Origin: Pleurostoma richardsiae
Lineage: Eukaryota; Ascomycota; Sordariomycetes; Calosphaeriales; Pleurostomataceae
Direction of reading: 5' to 3'
Assembly (NCBI GenBank): GCA_030052745.1
Contig: JANBVO010000085.1
Span: 1 to 50,153, forward strand
Length of the DNA stretch: 50,153 bases
The notes beneath the pieces were generated by a model, which saw only the letters and a program-made list of their open reading frames with translations, searched no databases and was not told the DNA's origin. Below, piece by piece: positions 37,850 through 47,216 of this stretch. How positions within the stretch are numbered: position 1 is the stretch's first letter; every line of letters starts with the position of its first letter. Both the position numbers and the translations under genes were made by a program.

Positions 37850-40219
37850 TCACCAGGATGAATTTAAAAGCTCGAATTCTCCGCCGAGAAGACAGGGATC
37901 GATGTATTGGTCAAATGATGTGCAGCTATTGAGAGAAGGCGCGGCCTCGTAGCGGTCCACTCTGCTCGATGAGTCTATGCCCCGTGGACTCCTCGGATCC
38001 ATCCTTGTCTTCTTGAGCGTGTGGCTTCCGTCCTCCCAGCTAGGCCTGCGCTTGGTCCCGTTTGGCTTGCTCTTGGCTACCTGCGCGGTTTCGTGATACT
38101 GAAACGAAGAGGCACATACGTCCTGCGACTGGAAGAGGAAGTTACTGGAACTCGAGAAGCTGTCGTCCTCGGAGCGTGGCCCGAATCCTGAAGCCGATTC
38201 TGAGAATGATGGAGGGGTGGGCATCCAGTCCGCGGCAGCGTACAAGTCTGCTTCCTCTAAGTCCTTCTCTTCACTTCCTCTTCGCTGATCGGGCAGTCCT
38301 TTGGGACAGGGGAGATCCCTGGCAAGGTACTCTGCCCCCTCTTCCAAGTGTGCAACTTCAAGGTAGCCTTCACCCTTGATCCGTTCTCTGGCCGAAGTAC
38401 TTGAGCCGTTCTCAGTCTGAGCGTTTGGGTCGGCTGACGGGAGTGGTAGACTCGGTGGCGGCGACGCGGACTCGTCGACCTCGGCCTGCGAGACGACTGT
38501 TGCTTTAACTGTGTATTTTCGGACAACGAACCGAAGCAGTTGCGGAACTTCATTCCAGTCATAGAGATGAGTCTGTCCCCTTCGGAAAGCTGCCCGCGGG
38601 TTATCCGCAGACAATACCAGGTCTCTGATCTCAGGGTACTCGACCCGGGCACTGACTGACTTCCCATCTTTCACTAGCATTCCTTTGACGCGAACGCGGT
38701 CGCTGCGGGTAAACGAATTTCCCTCTGCGAGAAGCAGCTCAAGTAGGCGTGTGAAATTCGGTTTCGAGATAGCGAACCCCTTGTTTATTTTCCACAAGTT
38801 AACCCTGACGGAATTCGGCGGCTGTTTGGGATCGTCATGTTGGAAGTACAGCCGGAGCTCGTTTTTGGGGATGTTTTCCGACTTGATGGCAAGCACAATG
38901 TGACGATAATGCTCAAGCTGTCTCCCCGTTGAGGCTTGTGTAAAATCAGGTAGCTCTTTGTTGACGATCAGGTTGACCGGTTCACAGATCCTCTGTCCGA
39001 TTTGGCGAAATTTGGGACTGATGGACGTGTCTACTGAGACAGGTTCGCCGTGAACTGCTTCCATGTGTCGCTTGAAAGAGTGTTCGCGGGAAAAAAGTTT
39101 GCAATCGTCGTGGCCACAATGATATTTCTTGGGCGGCATCCTGGCAGCTGTCTGAACAATAGGACGCTGCTGTGGTCTGGCCTTAGAATGGTAACCAAGC
39201 GGAGAGATGGTTGATTCACCAGAATCGTCCTCGGAGCGTGGCCCGAATCCTAAGGCCGATTGCGAGAGAGCTGGATCGGCAAGCATCCGGTCCGCAGGAG
39301 CGTACAAGTCTGCTCCCTCTAAGTCCTTCTCTTTACTTCCTCTTCGCAGCTGGTCGGGCAGCCCTTCGAGACCGCCGGGACCCCTGGCAAAGCATTCTGC
39401 CCCCTCTTTTAAGTGTGTAACTTGATGGTCGTCTTCACCCTTGATCCGTTCGTGGGCCGAAGGACTTGAGCCGTTCTTAATCCGAGCGCTGGATTCGGCT
39501 CTCAGGAGGACTTCATTCGGCAGGGAGTCGTGCTGTTCGACCTCGGACTGCGAGCCCGGGGCTGTGATTGATAAGCTGGAGGGGCAGTCTGGTGCTCTAG
39601 CCGTGTACTTATTGACGACTGCCCGAAGCATGCCTTCTAGTACATCCCAATCATAGAGAAAATTGTGTCCCCGATACTTATTTGCCGTTGAGTCCACCAT
39701 CACTACCCGGTAGAGCACAGGCTGCTCGGATAGGAGACTGGTCGACTCTTTATGATTCTTCAGAGCCTCCTTGACGTAGAAGCACTCCTCTGTACGAGAC
39801 GGCTTCGTTGCCGAAAGAAGCAGCTGAACTAGGTTTTTGAAATCACATGCCATAATAGCGAAACCTTTCTCTGGTTTCCAGCAGTTAATGCGGACGGATC
39901 CCGGGGGTTGTTTGAGACCGTCAGGTTGCTTGCGTAGCTTGAACTCGTTTGGGCTGGTTTCCGACTTGGTGACAAGCACAATACGCCGCCGATTTGCTCG
40001 CTCTTCCTCTGTCCAGTCTTTCGTGAAAGCAGACAGCTGTCCGTTGATTTTCAGCTTGACTGACGTGTCGGCCCTTGCCCTGATTCGGCGAAACTTGGTT
40101 GAGAAATCATCTTCCGTAACGCAGCCGTGGGAATTCTGGTGTCGCTGGCGGTGGCATGGACGGCCAAAAGTTCTCTTGCAGAACAGACACGAGTATTTGT
40201 CGGTGCATGTAGGCGGCAT
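37850..40219 (-). CDS. Internally duplicated C2H2 zinc-finger protein (789 aa)
   Basis: The start is taken as ATG 40219 (MPPTCTDKYSC); the frame is open further to 40591 but that part is low-complexity. The protein is two tandem copies of one module: MPP, a C2H2 finger, a folded domain of about 170 residues, and a Ser/Glu-rich tail. The second copy begins with its own MPP at 39139, 1080 bases on. Finger 1 is classic C-x2-C-x12-H-x3-H (CLFCKRTFGRPCHRQRHQNSH). Finger 2 is C-x4-C-x11-H-x4-H, one residue short. Shared domain blocks are RRIVLVTKSE/RHIVLAIKSE, KQPPGSVRIN/KQPPNSVRVN, KGFAI, FLYDWDVL/HLYDWNEV and VVNKYT/VVRKYT. The tails share HERIKGE, LPDQ and GFGPRSEDDS. The domain is not recognised. 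Nucleic-acid binding is plausible from the fingers. Confidence 0.75.
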   Translation of the reverse strand: MPPTCTDKYSCLFCKRTFGRPCHRQRHQNSHGCVTEDDFSTKFRRIRARADTSVKLKINGQLSAFTKDWTEEERANRRRIVLVTKSETSPNEFKLRKQPDGLKQPPGSVRINCWKPEKGFAIMACDFKNLVQLLLSATKPSRTEECFYVKEALKNHKESTSLLSEQPVLYRVVMVDSTANKYRGHNFLYDWDVLEGMLRAVVNKYTARAPDCPSSLSITAPGSQSEVEQHDSLPNEVLLRAESSARIKNGSSPSAHERIKGEDDHQVTHLKEGAECFARGPGGLEGLPDQLRRGSKEKDLEGADLYAPADRMLADPALSQSALGFGPRSEDDSGESTISPLGYHSKARPQQRPIVQTAARMPPKKYHCGHDDCKLFSREHSFKRHMEAVHGEPVSVDTSISPKFRQIGQRICEPVNLIVNKELPDFTQASTGRQLEHYRHIVLAIKSENIPKNELRLYFQHDDPKQPPNSVRVNLWKINKGFAISKPNFTRLLELLLAEGNSFTRSDRVRVKGMLVKDGKSVSARVEYPEIRDLVLSADNPRAAFRRGQTHLYDWNEVPQLLRFVVRKYTVKATVVSQAEVDESASPPPSLPLPSADPNAQTENGSSTSARERIKGEGYLEVAHLEEGAEYLARDLPCPKGLPDQRRGSEEKDLEEADLYAAADWMPTPPSFSESASGFGPRSEDDSFSSSSNFLFQSQDVCASSFQYHETAQVAKSKPNGTKRRPSWEDGSHTLKKTRMDPRSPRGIDSSSRVDRYEAAPSLNSCTSFDQYIDPCLLGGEFELLNSSW

Positions 40220-41584
40220 TCTGACCACAATGCTGCTCAATGGCGACGCCTGGTCTGGCTTCACGAGCAGTAACAAAACAAAGAGAATGGATGTTGAATT
40301 CACGAAAGTCCTCGCGTCTGGCGCAGTTATATCTCCTGGCCTGCGTGGCGGCGGAACGTAGCCGTCCGGAACCAGGGGCTGCTCCCTCCAGATCCGACCC
40401 CTGACCAGCAGGAAATGAGAGGAGGCGGAACCATTGTTGGCCACCCAGGCTGTGATCACCGTGGTGACTCCATGTCCCAGCCGAGCGCAAGCCGAGACGC
40501 CAGGGAAGTGCGTCGCTCCGCTGGCCGACGAATGAGAGGCGGCAGCGAGATGAGGCGGGCAGTGTGCCCGCGAGTCCTGGCCGGGATGCACATCGTATCG
40601 GACGCTGCAGTTGCTCCAGGAGGATGGCAGGACATGTTATGGAAGCTGCAGGGTTAGATAAGCATGGCGGCGCCACGACCCTGGTCTCGATTGGGTGGCC
40701 CGCGCTGGAGTCCTGCAAGAGTACCCGGAGAGGCCTGCACCTTGTGCCGCTAGCGAGGCCCTATTTGACGCTAGCACATGGTGGGCCAGCTCGACAATGA
40801 CCGCCGTGTCCCTATCTGACCCCCTGCGGCTCTGCACCCCGGTGCCCTCCATATGAGGCTTAGGGCGGGACACTGTGTACACCATCCACCAGGGGTGATC
40901 GGCGAGCGCGAGGTCTCCACCGCAGGACGGCGCTCACCACGGGTCCATGGCTCTGCAGAACAGCGGCCTGCAGGCTGGCCATCTACCTCTGGCTGGCCTG
41001 ACATGACTGGCGAGCCGGCCTTTGCGGTGGACATGTCTTTCCCACCACCCCGAGGGCTGACCGCCAGCGAGACCTCTAAGTGCCCGTGGGCCGCCTCCAC
41101 CACCCAACTCCTTCCCAGAGCGCACCACTCGTCGCGTCTCTCAACTGTTGAAGGGGGGAGACGTGCAGCCGACGAAGCTCGATCACCTCCTTCTCATGCA
41201 GCGCACACCAAAGATGGCTAAAGCGAGGGGTAAAGCCGCGCCCCCGTCGAGCCTGCAGGGCAGAACACGACCGGACTGGTCTGTCGCGCAGATGGGTGGC
41301 TCCGGGTATCATGTTGCAGTGTCCTCGGCATCTTTCCGGTGAGAGTTGTGCCAGCAGCCCCCCATGCATGCCGCGGCGAGCTGGACGCGGTGATCGTCTG
41401 ACCGGTTGATGTGTCCCGCCCGCCCGCATCTTTGTCTTTTTCATCGCCTCATTCTTAGGCCCGCCCTGCCTTCATGATCTTATATATATGTGTGACAGTT
41501 TCCTCTAGTTGCCTACCCCTCCGTTGCCCTTCATCATCACTACACTCCTGACAGACTGCATTCGACAAAGCCACACTTTCTACC
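40220..41584. other. Intergenic region, 1.36 kb
   Basis: Lies between the divergent C2H2 gene and the hypothetical gene at 41585. The open frames found here overlap on both strands and are low-complexity. A TATA-like site at 41481 serves the right-hand gene. Part of the left end may be 5' leader or an upstream exon of the C2H2 gene. Confidence 0.4.
41481..41488 (+). promoter_or_regulatory. TATA-like element
   Basis: TATATATA lies 104 bases before the ATG at 41585. Confidence 0.55.
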
Positions 41585-42187
41585 ATGTTTATCGCTCTCG
41601 ACCTCGAAGTCTCTTCCCAAGTTAGGGCCCTCATTCGAATGAGTTTCCTTGAAGGATTAATTGGCCCGAAAGAGTTTCCCACTTCAGATGTTACCACGGA
41701 GCACTTAGCTGATCGGTTCAAGTCAATTGAGGAAACATCTCCGTCTCAGTTCCCTCTTCCTCATTGCCCGGATGAGGCAACCGAAGAGGTGCTGGCAGAT
41801 CGCATTGCTGTCGCCTACGGACGGTCCACTAGTCGGTCCACAGTGAGAACGCTTCATAAGGTCACCGTCGACACTACCAACCATGAGGAAAACCTTGATT
41901 CCCTTCAGGCCGCCCTTATCGTCCTCCTGAGCAACTGCTACCGCGGCAAGGCCTACAGGATTGAAACTCTCCGGCATGCTGATGGTCTGCTCGCCGCCGC
42001 TACCATTCTCGCCAGACACAGCGGCAATATTGGCGGGGATTTGCCTGAACTGAATAAGCTTACATACGATAACCTCTGCTGCTGGATAGAGGCTTTATCA
42101 AAGTTGCCGCTACCTCTGGGACTGCCGTTTTCGCTACCGGGAATGAAAAAGTACGGGAAACCCCCAGTAATCCCAACCGCTCAATAG
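41585..42187 (+). CDS. Hypothetical helical protein (200 aa)
   Basis: An uninterrupted frame with a good start (accATGTTT) and a TATA site at a normal distance. The sequence looks folded and mostly helical: SSQVRALIRMSFLEGLIG, ENLDSLQAALIVLLSNCYRG, HADGLLAAATILARHSG. No signal peptide; the C-terminus is Pro-rich. No domain or catalytic motif recognised. It converges with the conserved helical gene to its right. Confidence 0.6.
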   Translation: MFIALDLEVSSQVRALIRMSFLEGLIGPKEFPTSDVTTEHLADRFKSIEETSPSQFPLPHCPDEATEEVLADRIAVAYGRSTSRSTVRTLHKVTVDTTNHEENLDSLQAALIVLLSNCYRGKAYRIETLRHADGLLAAATILARHSGNIGGDLPELNKLTYDNLCCWIEALSKLPLPLGLPFSLPGMKKYGKPPVIPTAQ

Positions 42188-42376
42188 TCCTCTGGAGGAA
42201 CAGTCGAACTCCGGCTACTTCTAGGGAAACACCAAGAGTGGGAGCACCTTCTAGTCCATCTCATTGCGAAAACAAAGTACTCAACTACACCGCCCATACC
42301 ACCGTCTCTGCTGCGTGATACCCCATTGTTCTGCCATTTCAATGTAGATGTAGCTGTAAGTGAGAGATGCAGAAGC

Positions 42377-43329
42377 TCATCTCAGTCTACTCCCCACCGC
42401 TTCCGCCTCTCCCAGCGCCTCATCTAAGATATCACAACACTCTTCCAGAACTGGATGTCTCTGTTAGCCGCAGGCATTGAAGGGAAACAGAATACCGACC
42501 GTCGATTATCTGTTCTTCCCACACGCCGTACTGGTAGTCCACGAGCCCGTGTTGCTCGATCGTGTCATTGAGGTGAACAAGCTCGTTACCCATATCTTTG
42601 AGTCTGTCCCTCGAGATCAGCTCCTGTCCGGGGCGGAGATTGCTGTCGAACAGGTCCTTTTGTGCCTGGAACAGCGCAAGCCAACAGTGATTGAAGTTAT
42701 TCCACAGCTCAAGCCTTTCCTGATGCATGCTCTCGACATCCGAAGTGAGACCTAGCGAGATGTTACCTCAATTCGCAGATCTGGAGCGGTGGAAGCTTAC
42801 CCAACTCCTTCACGTGGGACAAGAGCCAGTCAGAAAGAGAGAGGAGGACGTCAGCAGCTTTGCGCAACGCGCCGCATGTGATCAAGGAGAAAACATCTTT
42901 CAGCCCAGCCTCGTAGTCATTGAAGGCTTTAATGAGAGCGGCATCCAGCAGTTGCTCTAACATGGTCACGCCGCCTGGGCTCTGTGGCGGCGGGGCCGCT
43001 ACAACCATCAAGGCGCTAGTTGAGGCTGTTTGCTGGAGGACTTGCTCTCCCGGTTCGTGGAAATGCTCTGCAACCGGCGAGTACATCGTTGGGGCTGTGG
43101 GCTGTGGAGAAGGAAACCTTCGGTCCCAACTGTGAATGGGAACTCCCATGCTCGGCTGCTCACCATACCTTGACCAAGCTAGGGTTGAATCATGCGCTTC
43201 CCTGACGTTATAACCTGCCGCCGGATTCCCAGACGCTGGAACGACGACGTCATAGTGGTCTCCACCTGAAACGGTAGGATGCTGACTCTGGTTGCTGGAG
43301 TAAGCGTCGTGGTAGTATGGATGTGCCAT
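42377..43329 (-). CDS. Conserved fungal helical protein, three exons (284 aa)
   Basis: Exons are 42801-43329, 42500-42751 and 42377-42450. Intron 1 is 49 nt (GTAAGC...GCTAG). Intron 2 is 49 nt (GTCGGT...GGCTAAC...CCAG). Both keep frame and the second restores an ending IIDVLEECCDILDEAL. The ATG at 43329 is the first in frame; the longer frame begins at a TTG. After a disordered Ser/Pro/His-rich 120 residues comes a helical domain: LLDAALIKAFNDYEAGLKDV, RLELWNNFNHCWLALFQAQK, HGLVDYQYGVWEEQIID. I recognise this ending as a pattern conserved across Pezizomycotina proteins of unknown function. No enzyme motif. A TATA-like site reads at 43446-43452. Confidence 0.7.
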
Positions 43330-44422
43330 ACTGGATGAGATATGTTGTGCGGCTTGCGAACACTCAGTCAAGTCTGCGCAGCGCTGGTGGCCACGGATAT
43401 GGAGGGAGAATGACGGCGGTCTATGTCTAAGAGGGCCTAGAGGTACATATACACGCCAATTGCCCTCCCACCCCTCTTATGCGGGAGGATGACTAGAACC
43501 ATCAGGCATATGCGTGGCGTCCTCTGGCCCTGACGAGCAAGAACATGTATCTGGAGGGTTGACGGCTGCTTGGTTGGCCCGGAGGCTCGAGCAGACGGTT
43601 AGGTTCTAGCTGTAAGGAGCGAAAAAGTATTGTCGGGCAAGCCTGAAAATTACCCTTTTTGGTAAAGCTAGAACCTATGATTGGTCAAATTTGGCATCGT
43701 CAGGCGGCGTCTTCTGCTTGCTGGACAGCCTACTGCCGTGACCATCTACCGCCTGGACGAAGACCGTCAGCTTTGGCCGCAGGGAGGCCGAGGGCCGAGA
43801 AATCTGTGCTTGCCTCGTTTCGCTCGCGGCTTTGACTCGACGCAGCATGCCATCGGTAAGGAAACCCGCTGCACGGCCCCACATCGGCTCCGCCGGGTGC
43901 AGCACCCCGAAGCGGCTCCAGAGGTCAGGCAAGGCCATTAACACGGTCGTCGCATGTCACGGTCATTACTCCGATGCTGCAACTCGCATAAGAAAAAGGC
44001 CCCTAACAGTGCTGTATTGCGTAGGGTAATCTCCTACTCGGACGGCCATCTAACTAGTAGGTGAGAGAAAGGCTGCGACGCTCGCCCCATTCGAGTGACC
44101 CGCCACCCAGTGAGGCGGTATTACCGCCCACATTGTCGGCCGCCAGTATACGCGTGTGTCGGTGTGCACTCTGCTGTCCATTCTGCCTGCTGCGGCAGAG
44201 GCTCAGTCTCTGAACTGTCCCGGTGAGAGACAGCAAGCCGTAGACTTCCCATCAGCCACCCGGCGGGAGCTTGGCGTGTCATCTGATGCAATACGCCCTC
44301 CTAGACAACCTCCATCTTGGTTAAGCCAACTACCGAGTCGAATCTCATCTCGGCCATAAAAGCAGCGTGACGCTCTTGCAGCTCGGCCCATCCAGGCTGC
44401 AGTCTCACAAGTCGCAGCCGCC
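43330..44422. other. Intergenic region, 1.1 kb
   Basis: Divergent spacer between the conserved helical gene (-) and the tiny gene at 44423 (+). Frames at 43675-43944 overlap on both strands and show nothing recognisable. A cataaaag at 44355-44362 could serve the right-hand gene. Confidence 0.35.
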
Positions 44423-44741
44423 ATGGGAGATACAGCCGGCTTCAACGTGGCATGCCGTCTCGCTACTCCTCTCGCTACTTTCCCCACTGGACAACAGCAG
44501 CGCCCAGAGACCGATCCTAACGGCCGGGACGTATCCGACCTAGGTCAAGGGACAAGTATACCTCTTCCAGTCGAAGTAAGCGACTTCCTGACCGTCCATT
44601 ACCAGCGTATGTCTGACGCCTTCTAAAGGTAGCGTCAAAAGATGTCGGCAAGAGCGCGGGACCATCAGCTGCCTGGAAAAGGAGAGCCGTATGTTGAAGA
44701 AAAAGGTCGAAGAATGGATGGGCGAAACCAGGGAAGGTTAG
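44423..44741 (+). CDS. Possible tiny two-exon protein with C-terminal helix (90 aa)
   Basis: Exon 1 is 44423-44606 (MGDTAGFNVACRL, start context gccATGG). A 46-nt intron 44607-44652 with a strong GTATGT donor and a TCTGAC/TTCTAA branch, but a weaker AAG acceptor, joins HYQ/QRGTISCLEK in frame. Exon 2 (44653-44741) encodes a basic coiled-coil helix (CLEKESRMLKKKVEEWMGET). A TATA-like cataaaag lies about 65 bases upstream. Unspliced, the frame stops at 44626. The plan resembles the other small disordered-plus-coiled-coil genes in the window. Evidence is only splice logic and helix periodicity. Confidence 0.35.
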
Positions 44742-45965
44742 AGGCTGCTCTCTGTTCTCGAAGAGTGACGACCATATTCTAGTCATAGTCTCAGTTTTCT
44801 AATCTTGTTATTCGCTAGAGGGTAGCCATTGTCCCTCGAACCTAACCAGTGACGCCCACAATCGATGGGCTTTTCGCCGTACAACGATATGTTGACTTGT
44901 TGTCTGCTACCGCCCTGGCAACTTCCAACCAAGGGCACGCCCTCGTCGCTACCACCCCGTAGCCTATGCCAATCTCTGCCCATTTATTACCTCCGCCCAA
45001 GCCCACGCTAGTCCATCACCAGAGCAAGTCTGGCTGTCACTGCCGTCATAGCCACGCCATATCTGTAATCCTTCTATGTCGCCTGCGTCCTTTGGATCTT
45101 GTCTCCGCTTCAGTTGATGCTTCCGCCGAATGATATGTTTCGTGTCGCAGGAGGACGCTGGAATGGAGATCGCCTTGCTGGATAGCATCTGCGCTCGGTA
45201 GTCGACGATGATCGCGTGTAGGGCTAAGTCTCCATGACACGCAACTCATGTGTACTACTCCATCCGAGGCTCTCTCGTCGGCGTCCGCGTTGCAATATAG
45301 GCCCGTCATTTTCTTATTCGCGCCGGATGGCTGGAATGTGTCCACCACATGCCGGACGCCGGCGAGGTGTTGCGTTGACTGGCGATCGAAGGATGGCACT
45401 GGTTTTCCGGATCTGCTGGTGTTCGTCAACCTCTTGCCGACGCACCGGCGCCCTTCTGCGCCCTCACAGACCTCGTCGCTATAACCGCCGGTCGGGACGC
45501 AAGGACAGCAAATCCTGTAGCTGCCCGGGGAAGACACGCCCATCATGCTCTTAAGACATTGAGGACGAGCTTGTCGAGCCGTCGTCTCTGCCGTGTCCTG
45601 ACCACTTTATCGTTGTTGCCAGCTATTGTATCGAGGTCACCAGGCTCGTCCGTCGCGTGCCGTGAGCGAGGAAGCAGCGTGTTCGATTCTCTATTGCCGA
45701 TGCCCGTCGCCGCTGACTCCCTCGAGGGATACATAGCTGGTACTGGGGAGATCGAGGAATCAAGCAAGGGAAGGTTGAATGCTGCCTAATGCGAGCGCGC
45801 GGAAAGGAGGTATTCGAGGGAATGGAGGCAGCCTGGAGATACTCAGGGGCTACCTATCTTCTGGATATTAACACACGTGGCGACGTTTGGCTTTGCGGAA
45901 AGGCTCGCGGGTCGCTTGATGAAAAAAGCCGCAGAGAGGATGGGAGATGGCACTACAACGAATGA
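44742..45965. other. Gene-poor stretch of 1.2 kb
   Basis: Several overlapping frames (for example 44964-45188 on -, 45248-45484 on +) cannot be joined into a gene with confidence. The missing 5' part of the F-box-family fragment would be expected here, but no F-box motif was found. Confidence 0.35.
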
Positions 45966-47216
45966 CTGAGGAGGAGCCACGACGGATCGGCCGAATCAGT
46001 CGGGCCGCGGGGAGGGGGAGATAGAGGATTCTGGTTCAGCACAGCGGACACCCCTACCCAGTCCCGCAAACAGCTGCAGCACCGCGGAGACGATGGCCGG
46101 CGTCGATGGCGCTTGGAGTATTATGATGTTCGGCAGAACAGGTGGAGCGAGCGTGGACTGAATCTATTAAGAATGACCGAGTCGGACATAGGAGTTACCA
46201 CATGCTTTGAGATCCTGGATGGATACTTTTACGCGGTATCAACAACCGGGATCGCCCACTCAGGCCCCTACTTGGAAAATAACTATTATTTACTCAGATT
46301 CTCCTTACATTCCGAAGGAGATGATTTTCAAGAATGGGAGGTGGTCCGTCCTTCGCAGTCGCTGATAGACGACCGCTGGAGCTTTCTGAGGCTCGTACAG
46401 GACGAAAGGACCGGAAGGACACGGGTGATTGAGTCTACGAGGGAGCTGCTACGGGATCGCGTGCGTTGGTACCATACCACTGACATTACACTCCTCTTGC
46501 AGAGCAGTCGTTCAGGGGGGACAGGTTCCGACATGGCCAACATAAAACCGATGCGATGTCATTTCGATGCACACCGTGGAGACGACGTCAACACTTGGAC
46601 CATAAGCCCATTCCTATGTCCCTTGCGGTCGTATCACCCCTCATGTCACACATTTTTGGATCTGGTAGATGACCGATCGTCGCCACACCAGAGCGCTCGA
46701 TGCATACGCGTCAGGGCCGGGTCTATGAAATGGAGGAAAGCCGCGGGAGTGGTATGGCCTTACACCAGCACTTCAAACGAGATCGTCGTCTGGCCGCCGG
46801 AGCAGGAGGAGCGGATGTCAGACCCCTCCCTTGCGGATCTGTACACCATTCTCAACCAGCCCAACCATCCCGGTGAGGTCAATGGCCAATGGGACGAAAG
46901 GTCTCTGGTCTATTCTTCTGGCGAAGGCGTCAAGGCGCTTGTGCTAATAAGCTATGACCCCGGTCTCAAGCTCCCCGGATTGCAGACGTGGACAGCGCTG
47001 GATGACCTCAGGGGCGGAGAAGCAGGGGCAAGGTCACGGCCTCGCTTCGAGGCGCATGCAGAGAAAGCAACCGACGCTGCTGGTGGCCAAACTGAGCCGG
47101 CAATGTACAAGCGAATCGGACGAGGATACAGTTTCGGAAGGCCATCACGGGGTCCCGCCCTCACACAAGTACACCATACAGAGCAGGTACCTCTTAGACC
47201 GCGGGCCACATCATAG
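45966..47216 (+). pseudogene. F-box-family protein fragment lacking its F-box
   Basis: The frame is open from after a TGA at 45963 to a stop at 47216. There is no ATG near its start; the first in-frame Met lies well inside, in LLRMTESDIG. The sequence matches my memory of the C-terminal two thirds of a large Pezizomycotina F-box family: DGRRRWRLEYYDVRQNRW, DIGVTTCFEILDGYFYAVS, LVQDERTGRTRVIESTREL, PSLADLYTILNQPNHPG and ERSLVYSSGEGVKALVLISYD. The N-terminal F-box and its linker are absent in all upstream frames I read. The last 80 residues after DPGLKLPGLQ are low-complexity run-on. It is either a 5'-truncated pseudogene or a gene whose first exons I missed. Confidence 0.6.

Noticed and set aside
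45046-45546. 166-codon minus frame and overlapping + frame 45248-45484
   Set aside because: Neither can be tied to a promoter, start or domain. The + frame looks slightly protein-like but could not be joined to the F-box fragment downstream.
45672-45690. B-box-like gttcgattc
   Set aside because: No matching A box or acceptor stem upstream; isolated chance match.
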